From Opitutia bacterium UBA7397 (GTDB lineage Bacteria; Verrucomicrobiota; Verrucomicrobiia; Opitutales; UBA953), in NCBI GenBank assembly GCA_002470605.1, contig DKND01000135.1:3170-10050 (forward strand): 6,881 nt of DNA, in the 5' to 3' direction. Positions 1-5,907 of this stretch are shown here, piece after piece. The position numbers were made by a program, and so were the translations under genes. The notes under the pieces are model-generated. The model had not been told where the DNA came from. It saw only the letters and a program-made list of their open reading frames with translations, and ran no database searches. The number at the start of each line of letters is the position of its first letter. The first letter of the stretch is position 1.

Positions 1-438
1 GCGGCCGCCGTCATTCCGCTGGAAACCGCCCGCTGCGAATTAAAACTTGATGCCGACCGGGCGCGTGCCCGCCGCTTGAAGTGGCACCATCAGGCCGTCG
101 AGGCCTGCAAGCAATCCGGGCATCCCTGGCTGGCGGCAATCTCCGAGCCCCAGCGCCTGCGCGAATGGCTCGCCTCCCTGCCGGCCTGCTCCCCCGATGA
201 ATTACGTCTCACGGGCTCGCTCGAATTCGATGCGGAGCCGGTGGCACATCTGGATTTTTCAAAAGCTAAGAAAGTCCTCTGGCTGATTGGCCCGGAAGGC
301 GACCTCACCTCCGAAGAATACGCCGTCGCCCGTGCTGCCGGCTTTCGCGCCGTGGGTCTTGGCCCGACCGTTCTGCGCGCCGAGAATGCCGCGCTGGCAT
401 GCATCATCGTGACGAACGTCTTAGCGAATCGAGTTTAA
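1..438 (+). CDS. rsmE: RsmE, 16S rRNA (uracil-1498-N3)-methyltransferase, C-terminal part (5' end outside window)
   Basis: RsmE methylates N3 of U1498 in 16S rRNA of the 30S subunit using S-adenosylmethionine, and belongs to the SPOUT (trefoil-knot) methyltransferases. The reading frame is open from base 1, so the start lies outside; a TTG at 76 is in frame but is not the real start, because family-like sequence (IPLETARCELKL, then QAVEACKQSG) runs through it. The knot signatures are present: GPEGDLTSEE (codons near 283-312) and, close to the C-terminus, LGPTVLRAENAAL, which form the SAM-binding knot. About 145 residues are visible, roughly the C-terminal 60% of a protein usually near 240-250 aa. 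It ends in TAA and converges on the PLP-enzyme gene with a 13-bp gap and no clear terminator hairpin. No defect is visible in the part present. Confidence 0.95.
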   Translation, partial: AAAVIPLETARCELKLDADRARARRLKWHHQAVEACKQSGHPWLAAISEPQRLREWLASLPACSPDELRLTGSLEFDAEPVAHLDFSKAKKVLWLIGPEGDLTSEEYAVARAAGFRAVGLGPTVLRAENAALACIIVTNVLANRV

Positions 439-451
439 GCGTCGCGCCGAC

Positions 452-1612
452 TCACGCCTTACCCGGCGCCCGCGCGACGACGGCTTGCATGCGACGTAAA
501 ATCTCGCGGAGTTTTTCGCGGGAACATCCGAAGTTAAGGCGCACGTGCCCAGGCCCGCCAAAGTCGGCGCCATTACTGAAGCCGATACCGCCTTTTTCAA
601 ATTCTGCATGCGGATCTTCGAAACCCAGCGCGCTGACGTCGAACCATGCCAAGAAACTGGATTGCGGACGGGCTTTCAGGACCACGCCAGGCATGGATTT
701 CAACTCCTGCTCAATCAGGTCGAGATTGCCGCGCAGGTAATCGACGCAGGCTAGGCGCCACGCTTCACCATGGTCAAACGCCGCCTGCGTGGCAGCCAAG
801 CCGAAGACGTTCTGATCTAGCGACAGTCCTTGCAGAACCCGGCGGAAACGTGTCCGTAACTGCGGGTCGGGGATAATCGCAAAGCCACAAGTCAGTCCGG
901 CGATATTGTAAGTCTTGCTGGCGGCCATGAGCGTGACGGTCCGCGCTGAAATATCTTCCCCGAGCGTGGCAAAGATCGTGTGCTTTGCCTTCGGGTCTAA
1001 AATCAGGTCGCAATGGATTTCGTCCGAACAGACGACGAGGTCGTGCTTTCGGACCAACGCGGCCAATCGCTCAAGCTCGGACCGATCAAAAACGCGCGCC
1101 AGCGGGTTGTAAGGATTGCAGAGCAATAGGACCTTGGCGTGCGGCTGCGCGCAGGCCACTTCGAGTTTCTCCCAATCAAAAGTCCAGCGCCCTTCGACAA
1201 AGACCATCTCGAGTTTGAGGGGGTTGCGTTCTGAAATGACCGGCGCCGTCAGGAACGGCGGGTAGACTGGAGCCGTGGTGACGACGGATTCGCCCGGCTT
1301 GCTGGCGCAACGGATGGTCGCATGAATCCCAGGCACCAGCGAACACATGAACGTGATCCACTCGGGCCTGATTTCCCAACCGTGTCGGCGGCGGAGATAG
1401 TTAACAATAGAAACAAAGACCTCATCGCGCTGGGCCGGATAGCCGAAAACGCCGTGGTCGGCTCGACGCTTGATGGCCTCCACGACCGCCGGCGGAGACG
1501 TGAAATCCATGTCCGCGATCCAGCATGGGATGACGTCGCGGTTGGCATACTTGTGCCACTTAGTGCTATCCGTCCCTGCGCGTTCCGGACAGCTATCAAA
1601 ATCGAAAGCCAT
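452..1612 (-). CDS. patB: PatB/MalY-family PLP-dependent C-S lyase / aminotransferase (cystathionine beta-lyase type)
   Basis: This is a fold-type I PLP enzyme of the MalY/PatB branch. Known members cleave the C-S bond of cystathionine or cysteine conjugates to give pyruvate, ammonia and a thiol; the exact substrate cannot be read here. Numbered from the chosen start (386 aa, normal for the family): family opening FDFDSCPERAGTDSTKW (3-19), WIADMDF (31-37), CNPYNPLARVF (165-175), PLP-ring Asp in SDEIHCD (196-202), and the Schiff-base lysine K233 in SKTYNIAGL. VRLNFGCSR near the C-terminus carries the carboxylate-binding Arg. The frame stays open to an ATG at 1684, adding 24 residues (beginning MSKVISLLKC) that do not resemble the family. 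That ATG has a GGGAG about 8 nt upstream, so the longer form cannot be excluded. The 1612 start is preferred because homology begins there and it leaves room for a divergent promoter region facing comF. Confidence 0.9.
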   Translation of the reverse strand: MAFDFDSCPERAGTDSTKWHKYANRDVIPCWIADMDFTSPPAVVEAIKRRADHGVFGYPAQRDEVFVSIVNYLRRRHGWEIRPEWITFMCSLVPGIHATIRCASKPGESVVTTAPVYPPFLTAPVISERNPLKLEMVFVEGRWTFDWEKLEVACAQPHAKVLLLCNPYNPLARVFDRSELERLAALVRKHDLVVCSDEIHCDLILDPKAKHTIFATLGEDISARTVTLMAASKTYNIAGLTCGFAIIPDPQLRTRFRRVLQGLSLDQNVFGLAATQAAFDHGEAWRLACVDYLRGNLDLIEQELKSMPGVVLKARPQSSFLAWFDVSALGFEDPHAEFEKGGIGFSNGADFGGPGHVRLNFGCSREKLREILRRMQAVVARAPGKA

Positions 1613-1698
1613 AGTCTGGGTAGAACCTTGGATTGAACCTGCCGACGGGCAAATGCATTTTAGCAGGCTGATGACTTTACTCATGCCCGAGCTCCCGC
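1613..1698. promoter_or_regulatory. Divergent spacer between patB-like and comF-like genes, with a 10-bp palindrome
   Basis: If the PLP-enzyme gene starts at 1612, this stretch must carry promoters for both divergent genes. It contains a perfect 10-bp palindrome AAATGCATTT (1651-1660), which could be an operator half-turn, and a weak comF-facing sigma70-like pair (TTGAAC at 1633, 17-nt spacer, CATTTT at 1656; the -10 matches only 3 of 6). No strong promoter is seen. If the longer ATG at 1684 is used, most of this stretch is coding instead. Confidence 0.3.
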
Positions 1699-1716
1699 AT
1701 GGGGCGATGCCTTCCC

Positions 1717-2445
1717 ATGGGACTACTCGATGACCTAGACCGGGGCTTGATTGATCTGCTCTTCCCGCGAGATTGCGTCGTGACGCAACTGCCTATGGAA
1801 GATGGACCGCGCCGCCACCTTTCCACCACCGGCGCCTTGGAATTAATCCGGATTCACGACCCACGTTGCTCGACCTGCGGCCACCCGTTCGAAGGCATCC
1901 TCGAAGGCGACCGCGACTGCCCCCATTGCCTCGACCTCCACCCCGCCTTTACCCGCGCCGTTTGTGCCTTTCAGGCCAAGGGTTCGGCTAGAGATATCAT
2001 CCACCAGATTAAGTACGGCCGAGCGCCCTACCTGGCCGACGACTTAGTCGATGCGGCCGTGGAAGATCAGGACTTTAAGCGGCACCTCAGCGGCTCGATT
2101 CTCGTACCTGTACCGCTCCATGCCCGACGCCTCAGGGATCGAGGCTACAATCAGACCGAACGCATCGCCCAGGCCCTCGGCCAGCGTCTGCCTGGATGCG
2201 AAGTTCAAATCCTCTTGGCGAAACACTCCGAGACCGCTTCGCAGACCCGCCTTGACCGTGCGGCCCGGCGTAAGAACGTGGCCAAGGCGTTCGCACTTAA
2301 ACCCGGCCAGAAGATCGACTCATCCCGGCGTTACGTGATTATCGATGACGTGCTCACGACGGGTGCGACCTTGCATGCCTGTGCCCAAGTCCTCCGAGCT
2401 GCCGGTGCGGTCGCCGTCGATGCCGCAGCATTGGCTCATGGGTGA
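1717..2445 (+). CDS. comF: ComF/GntX-family phosphoribosyltransferase-like protein
   Basis: ComF-family proteins have an N-terminal zinc ribbon and a C-terminal type I phosphoribosyltransferase domain. ComF is needed for DNA uptake in naturally competent bacteria, and GntX is the E. coli relative; a catalytic substrate is not established. In the 242-aa form starting at 1717 one sees the family opening (LIDLLFPRDC, 12-20), a cysteine pair CSTC (51-54) with partner CPHC (68-71), IHQIKYG (95-101), VPVPLHARRLRDRGYNQ (130-146), and the PRPP-loop VIIDDVLTTGAT (207-218). An in-frame ATG at 1699 would add six residues (MGRCLP). I prefer 1717 because family proteins begin right before the amphipathic LLDDLDRGLIDLLFP segment and a weak G-rich SD (GGGGCG, 1701-1706) precedes it. 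Oddity: the first CxxC expected after LLFP is reduced to a single Cys followed by VVT. The gene converges on folC across a 429-bp spacer. Confidence 0.9.
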   Translation: MGLLDDLDRGLIDLLFPRDCVVTQLPMEDGPRRHLSTTGALELIRIHDPRCSTCGHPFEGILEGDRDCPHCLDLHPAFTRAVCAFQAKGSARDIIHQIKYGRAPYLADDLVDAAVEDQDFKRHLSGSILVPVPLHARRLRDRGYNQTERIAQALGQRLPGCEVQILLAKHSETASQTRLDRAARRKNVAKAFALKPGQKIDSSRRYVIIDDVLTTGATLHACAQVLRAAGAVAVDAAALAHG

Positions 2446-2484
2446 GACCGGGAACGCAAAAGTGCAAAGGTGTTTTTCTTAGGG

Positions 2485-2551
2485 GGTAGGGCGAGGTAGG
2501 GCTGACCACCCTTGGTCAGCCGCGGTTGAGCGAGGGCGCTCAACCCTACCC
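2485..2551. repeat. Double hairpin with closing stem (three-way-junction-like) and complementary loops
   Basis: Hairpin 1 has arms GGCTGACCA (2500-2508) and TGGTCAGCC (2513-2521), a perfect 9-bp stem with loop CCCT. Hairpin 2 has arms GGTTGAGCG (2524-2532) and CGCTCAACC (2537-2545), a perfect 9-bp stem with loop AGGG. GGTAG (2495-2499) pairs with CTACC (2546-2550) to close both. The upstream copy of GGTAGGG (2485-2491) offers an alternative register with CCCTACC (2544-2550). The two loops are complementary to each other, so a kissing interaction is possible. It may be a REP-like dispersed repeat or a transcription barrier; no T-tract follows. Confidence 0.65.
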
Positions 2552-2555
2552 ATTA

Positions 2556-2593
2556 CCTCCCTAGCCAACTGGCCCACTGGTCAACTCACGTTG
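2556..2593. repeat. 8-bp degenerate tandem repeat block, short copy (about 3 units)
   Basis: After the border CCTCC come the 8-bp units CTAGCCAA, CTGGCCCA and CTGGTCAA, ending with CTCACGTTG. The consensus is roughly CTGGTCAA. The first 30 bp match 2750-2779 at 28 of 30 positions, and the right end matches the end of the long block (GGTCAACT[C/A]ACGTTG). Confidence 0.7.
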
Positions 2594-2749
2594 TATCGTT
2601 CCGGTCTCCGGTTCCCCTTTGAGCCCTGCCTCTTGTCCCCCACCTTTGCACTGTTGCACAGGCCGCTGGCCGATTTGCACTTTTTCACCTCGGACAGCTT
2701 CGACAACCGTCCCTACCCCTTGCCCCCTCGCGGCTACGCCGTGTTCTTG

Positions 2750-2835
2750 CCTCCCTAGTCAACTGGCCCACCGGTCAACGGATCAACTAACGGTGCAACG
2801 GTCTGGCCAACTATACAACGGGTCAACTAACGTTG
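2750..2835. repeat. 8-bp degenerate tandem repeat block, expanded copy (about 8 units)
   Basis: It has the same left border (CCTCC) and right border (CTAACGTTG) as the block at 2556, but more units: CTAGTCAA, CTGGCCCA, CCGGTCAA, CGGATCAA, CGGTGCAA, CTGGCCAA, CTATACAA and CGGGTCAA, with two 4-bp half-unit insertions (CTAA, CGGT). CAAC occurs at 2760, 2776, 2784, 2796, 2808, 2816 and 2824, always spaced by multiples of 4 bp. Expansion and contraction by slippage from a shared ancestor is the simplest reading. Confidence 0.7.
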
Positions 2836-2854
2836 CCTCTCTCTGGTCCACTGA

Positions 2855-2878
2855 GCCTCCGAGCCTCTGGGCCTCTAG
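2855..2878. repeat. Three tandem 8-bp GCCTCYRR units overlapping the folC-fusion stop codon
   Basis: The units are GCCTCCGA (2855-2862), GCCTCTGG (2863-2870) and GCCTCTAG (2871-2878). The last contains the complement of the TAG stop codon of the folC fusion (2875-2877), so the repeat reaches into the coding end. The unit length equals that of the CTGGTCAA blocks just upstream, although the sequence differs. Confidence 0.55.
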
Positions 2879-4914
2879 CTTCCCAGTGCTTCATCCAACT
2901 GCTCAGCGCTGAACCCCATCTTCTGCAAGACGAAGGCCCGCATGTCCGGGGCCAGCGGAGCCGTAAAGATCCGCGTCAATTTCGGGGAACGGAAATCCAA
3001 CTGCGCCGCATGGAGAGCTTGGCGACCCATTTCCAACTTGGCGGCATGGCGCTCCGTCCAACCGAACTCGGCGAATTCCAAGTAAAGCGATTCATCGCCG
3101 CCGTAGAGTTTATCTCCCACTACCGGGACGCCCAGCCATTGCGCATGCGCCCGGATCTGGTGCTTCCGTCCGGTGTGCGGCTGCACGCGCGCTAAAGTAA
3201 ATCCGCCCCCCGTCAGGATCGGCTCAAAGAAAGTCGCCGAGGGCGAAGTCCCAGGGCCCTCGCGGACGGCCGTTTTTACGGCGACAGCGCTGGTCTCATC
3301 TGGACCTAAAGGCTGATCGACCAAGATGGGCGCAGGCAGGATACCCTTTAACAAGGCATAATAAGTTTTAGAGACTAATCGCTGCTCCATCGCCGTCTGG
3401 GCGGCCGAAGCGGCCTCCCGATGCTTGGCGATGAGGATGATGCCGCTCGTCTCGCGATCCAAACGGCTGATGAGGTAAGAGACTTCGGATTGCTTCCACT
3501 CTTTCACGGCGCCAACCAACGAAGACCACGGTCCGTCCTTCGACGGGTGGCATACCAGCCATCCGGGTTTATCAAAAACCATGTAGTCATCGTCTTCGGC
3601 GATGAGCCATTGAGGTAACTCCGTCGGATCCACTTTAGGGACATTCTTTTTGGCGGTCAGCAAACGGTCCTGCATCCCCGCGTCCGGCAAGGCTCGCCCT
3701 TGCAGCCTAGCCAAGACTTCGCCGACCAGGTAGAGCGAGCCCAAGACTACCAACGGATCGCCCGGCGCGGCGCACTGTCCGGCCGCCGGAAATAAATCAG
3801 CGACCAAGGCCGTTCGGACTTCGCCTTTGAAAGACGGAGGTACGAGTGTCTTGAGTTCAGCCACCGAACAAGCCCTTTCATTATCTGGCCGGACTAAAAT
3901 AAGCACAGCCGCATGACGCGCGGCGGCTTCGATCAAAGGCCGGGCCCGATGCGCGCCCAGCGCACCGACGATAATCGTCGGCTCACGTAGCTGCGCCAGG
4001 AGCGGCTCCACAATCCGTACGCCTTCTTCATTGTGCGAACCGTCGATGATGAGCTTGCGGCCATCGCTAAGCGTGAGGTCTTCCCAGCGGCCCGCCCAGG
4101 TGACATTTAGCAGCGCTGCCCGCGCCAAGGCCTGATCAATCGGCAATCGGGTCGCGAGTTCGCTGGCAAGTAAAGCGGCGCCCGCGTTCCAGTGCTGGTG
4201 TGCTCCTTCAAGATTAGTCAGCGGTAATCCGGCCTTGAAGCGATCTCTGACAAAATAAAGCGGAGCGCCGACTTCTTGGGCTCGGGCGACGATTACGGCT
4301 TCGGCTTCGGGCGGCACCATCCCGACCACGCACGGAACGCCAGTTTTAATGATTCCGGCCTTCTCCCTGGCGATTGCGGCCAAGGACGCTCCTAGATATT
4401 CTTGGTGGTCCAGGCCGATGGAAGTGATAACGCAAACTTCAGGCTGGCAGATGTTCGTGGCATCCAATCGGCCGCCGAGGCCGGTCTCCAGAACCATCAC
4501 GTCGACATGCTGCTCCCTGAATTCCAGAAGCGCAATCGCGGTGATCAGCTCGAAGAACGTCGGCGCCATGGCCTTATCCTCTTGGACAATCGCTTCATAA
4601 TGCGGCCGCAACTGCTCGGCCAGTTCACCGATGCGTTCTTGGGTCGCCGAGCGACGATCGATTTGGACACGTTCGCCGATTTCCATCAGGTGCGGGCTCG
4701 TATAAAGTCCCGTCCGGCGTCCATGTGCCCGCTGAATCGCTTCGATCATCGCGCACGTCGAGCCTTTACCGTTCGTGCCGGCGACATGAAAGACGGGGGC
4801 GCATGACTCGGGATGCGCCAAGCGGGCCGCCAACATGCGCATGCGATCCACGCCGAGGCGCGAACCAAGATTACGTAGACTCGTCAACCAGTGCAGCGTG
4901 TCGGCGAGTTCCAT
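2875..4914 (-). CDS. folC: FolC - RluA fusion: folylpolyglutamate/dihydrofolate synthase joined to a 23S rRNA/tRNA-type pseudouridine synthase
   Basis: This is one uninterrupted 679-aa frame with two complete enzymes. Residues 1 to about 405 are FolC, the cytosolic ATP-dependent Mur-ligase-like enzyme that adds glutamate to (dihydro)pteroate or folates: P-loop GTNGKGS (46-52), TGLYTSPHL (68-76), TFFE (119-122), ETGLGGRLDATN (143-154), SIGLDH (165-170), KAGIIK (185-190) and DGSHN (291-295), closing with the usual LGSLYLVGEV (391-400). Residues about 435-679 are an RluA-family pseudouridine synthase without an S4 domain: EDDDYMVFDKPGWLVCHPS (440-458), RLDRETSG (484-491) with catalytic Asp486, KTYYALLKG (516-524) and PHTGRKHQIRAH (579-590). 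The target uridine cannot be inferred. An in-frame ATG (residue 414, at 3675) lies in the linker and could give a separate Rlu product, but only a weak G-rich stretch touches it. The gene starts 15 nt after the accD stop, so co-transcription is very likely; its own SD (GGAG abutting the ATG) is poor, suggesting translational coupling. Confidence 0.93.
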   Translation of the reverse strand: MELADTLHWLTSLRNLGSRLGVDRMRMLAARLAHPESCAPVFHVAGTNGKGSTCAMIEAIQRAHGRRTGLYTSPHLMEIGERVQIDRRSATQERIGELAEQLRPHYEAIVQEDKAMAPTFFELITAIALLEFREQHVDVMVLETGLGGRLDATNICQPEVCVITSIGLDHQEYLGASLAAIAREKAGIIKTGVPCVVGMVPPEAEAVIVARAQEVGAPLYFVRDRFKAGLPLTNLEGAHQHWNAGAALLASELATRLPIDQALARAALLNVTWAGRWEDLTLSDGRKLIIDGSHNEEGVRIVEPLLAQLREPTIIVGALGAHRARPLIEAAARHAAVLILVRPDNERACSVAELKTLVPPSFKGEVRTALVADLFPAAGQCAAPGDPLVVLGSLYLVGEVLARLQGRALPDAGMQDRLLTAKKNVPKVDPTELPQWLIAEDDDYMVFDKPGWLVCHPSKDGPWSSLVGAVKEWKQSEVSYLISRLDRETSGIILIAKHREAASAAQTAMEQRLVSKTYYALLKGILPAPILVDQPLGPDETSAVAVKTAVREGPGTSPSATFFEPILTGGGFTLARVQPHTGRKHQIRAHAQWLGVPVVGDKLYGGDESLYLEFAEFGWTERHAAKLEMGRQALHAAQLDFRSPKLTRIFTAPLAPDMRAFVLQKMGFSAEQLDEALGS

Positions 4915-4929
4915 CTCCGCAGCGCTTGC

Positions 4930-5805
4930 TTAGGCCGCGCGGCGCTTGACGGATTTGACCTTCACCTTGCGGTGCGCCAAGGCACGCAGGAGGCTCGCCA
5001 GTTTGGCTTTCATTTCCTTGCGGTGCACGATCATGTCGATCAAGCCGCGCTTAAGGAGAAATTCGGAGGACTGGAAACCTTCAGGAAGATCCTGATTGGT
5101 GGTCTCCTTAATCACGCGGGCACCGGCGAAACCGATGAGAGCACCAGGCTCGGCCACGATCACGTCGCCCAGCGTGGCATAACTTGCCATGACGCCGGCC
5201 ATCGTCGGGTTGGTCAGGACGGCGATGTAAGGCAGGCCAGCGGCGCGTAATTTAGCGAGGGCCGCGCTGGTCTTGGCCATCTGCATCAAAGAAAGAATGC
5301 CTTCCTGCATGCGAGCTCCGCCCGAGGCGCAGACCACGACGCAGGGGCACTTCATCTTAATCGCACGTTCGATAGCACGGGTGACTTTTTCGCCGGCCAC
5401 TGAGCCCATCGAGGCGCCCATGAAAGAGAAGTCCATGATGGCGAGCGAGACCGGCAGGCCGTCCATCAGACCATGCCCGCAGACCACGGAGTCGCGCAGG
5501 CCGGACTTCTTCTGGTGCTGGACTAGGCGCTCAGGGTAAGAGCCTCCGGCCGTAAATTTGAGCGGATCCTTCGAGGCCAGCTTGGAGTCGGTCTCCTTCC
5601 AGCTACCCTCATCGATCAACAAAGCGATGCGGCGTTTGGTGGAGAGGCGCTCATGGTAGCCGCTGACCGGAAAGACATTCCAATTCGCCTCCAGGTCCTT
5701 GGAATAGACCATCTCGCCATCGAGGGGACACTTGGTCCAGAGACCCGCCGGGATATCCTTTTTCTTCGGAGTCGGCGTGTGAGTACGTTTGCGGAATACG
5801 GCCAT
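4930..5805 (-). CDS. accD: Acetyl-CoA carboxylase carboxyltransferase subunit beta (AccD), with degenerate zinc ribbon
   Basis: AccD and AccA form the carboxyltransferase that moves CO2 from carboxybiotin on AccB to acetyl-CoA, giving malonyl-CoA for fatty acid synthesis in the cytosol. At 291 aa the length is normal. Crotonase-fold motifs are intact: FMGASMGSVAGEK (128-140), oxyanion-region SGGARMQEG (161-169), LMQMAKTSAALAKL (173-186), AEPGALIGFAGARVI (218-232), and LPEGFQSSEFLLKRGLIDMIV (240-260). The N-terminal zinc ribbon normally has C-x2-C-x15-C-x2-C. Here the positions are Cys26, Asp29, Phe45 and Ser48, so three of four ligands are gone although the spacing and the flanking WTKC and GYHERLS sequence are kept. 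Ala203 also replaces the first Gly of the usual PTxGGV. The tail is basic (KVKVKSVKRRAA). The ATG at 5805 is preceded by AAGGG with a 7-nt spacer, a good SD. folC follows 15 bp downstream. Confidence 0.96.
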   Translation of the reverse strand: MAVFRKRTHTPTPKKKDIPAGLWTKCPLDGEMVYSKDLEANWNVFPVSGYHERLSTKRRIALLIDEGSWKETDSKLASKDPLKFTAGGSYPERLVQHQKKSGLRDSVVCGHGLMDGLPVSLAIMDFSFMGASMGSVAGEKVTRAIERAIKMKCPCVVVCASGGARMQEGILSLMQMAKTSAALAKLRAAGLPYIAVLTNPTMAGVMASYATLGDVIVAEPGALIGFAGARVIKETTNQDLPEGFQSSEFLLKRGLIDMIVHRKEMKAKLASLLRALAHRKVKVKSVKRRAA

Positions 5806-5872
5806 GGTTAAGCCCTTAAGGTTTAGGACTTCTCAGGGTTTACGAAAGGGAAAAGCACGCACCAACCGACCT

Positions 5873-5895
5873 AAAAAGGCCTAATTTGCCCTTTT
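5873..5895 (-). terminator. Weak hairpin with T-run after the M20 peptidase gene
   Basis: On the minus strand, AAAAGG and CCTTTT form a 6-bp stem around a 10-nt loop, and the T-run continues one base beyond the stem. It lies about 12 bp after the peptidase stop and upstream of accD. The stem is A/T-rich and short, so termination would be partial at best. The rest of the 102-bp gap (5806-5907) shows no clear promoter for accD beyond its Shine-Dalgarno at 5813-5817. Confidence 0.25.
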
Positions 5896-5907
5896 AACGA
5901 AGAATTT

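Larger units (their letters stand above)
2456..2657. repeat. Inverted repeat with 17-bp arms (16/17 matching), about 200 bp end to end
   Basis: The left arm 2456-2472 contains AGTGCAAAGGTG; the right arm 2641-2657 contains its exact complement CACCTTTGCACT. Extending outward, 16 of 17 positions pair. The arms enclose the double-hairpin element and the first 8-bp repeat block. A further partial copy (TTTGCACTTTTT) lies at 2674. Arms flanking a structured core resemble a small MITE-like element, but I see no target-site duplication, so it may simply be another member of the local low-complexity words. Confidence 0.5.
2446..2874. other. Gene-free convergent spacer, repeat-rich
   Basis: This 429-bp stretch lies between the stops of comF (+) and the folC fusion (-). 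I find no convincing gene in any frame. In order it holds one arm of an inverted repeat (2456-2472), duplicated GGTAGGG with two hairpins (2485-2551), a short 8-bp tandem repeat block (2556-2593), a pyrimidine-rich stretch with three TTTGCACT-like words (counting the inverted one) and two CCCTACCC words, a longer 8-bp repeat block (2750-2835), and a third 8-bp repeat (2855-2878). No hairpin is followed by a T-tract on either strand, so no standard intrinsic terminator can be called. The structure may still act as a bidirectional transcription end for the two convergent genes (inference). Confidence 0.75.

Noticed and set aside
2500..2545. Intrinsic terminator for comF or folC
   Set aside because: The hairpins are strong, but neither strand has a T-tract directly after them, so they do not meet the usual definition. 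They are reported as a structured repeat instead.
2483..2758. A + strand frame open for 92 codons whose last third reads like protein (LADLHFFTSDSFDN... to a TAG at 2756)
   Set aside because: It has no ATG and no Shine-Dalgarno, crosses the hairpin element and a tandem repeat block, and its stop lies inside the repeat border. Openness is expected in this stop-poor GC-rich stretch. I recognise no family.
2556..2835. CRISPR array
   Set aside because: The units are 8 bp, contiguous and degenerate, with no unique spacers and no cas genes nearby.
2619..2912. 97-aa + strand frame in the convergent spacer
   Set aside because: Its composition is that of the translated low-complexity repeats, it overlaps the 3' end of the folC fusion on the opposite strand, and it has no ribosome binding site.
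3600..3720. Two separate genes folC and rluA wrongly joined
   Set aside because: No stop codon occurs in frame in the linker as given, and no good Shine-Dalgarno precedes the internal ATG at 3675. A sequencing error cannot be excluded without reads, so this remains a check listed under the fusion finding.
4402..4806. 134-aa + strand frame antisense to folC
   Set aside because: It lies wholly within the strongly supported FolC coding region and is a shadow of its codon bias; no family resemblance.
5650..5740. Frameshift explaining the altered AccD zinc ribbon
   Set aside because: The frame reads family-typical sequence immediately before, between and after the altered positions, and the 2-15-2 spacing is exact, so compensating indels are not needed.
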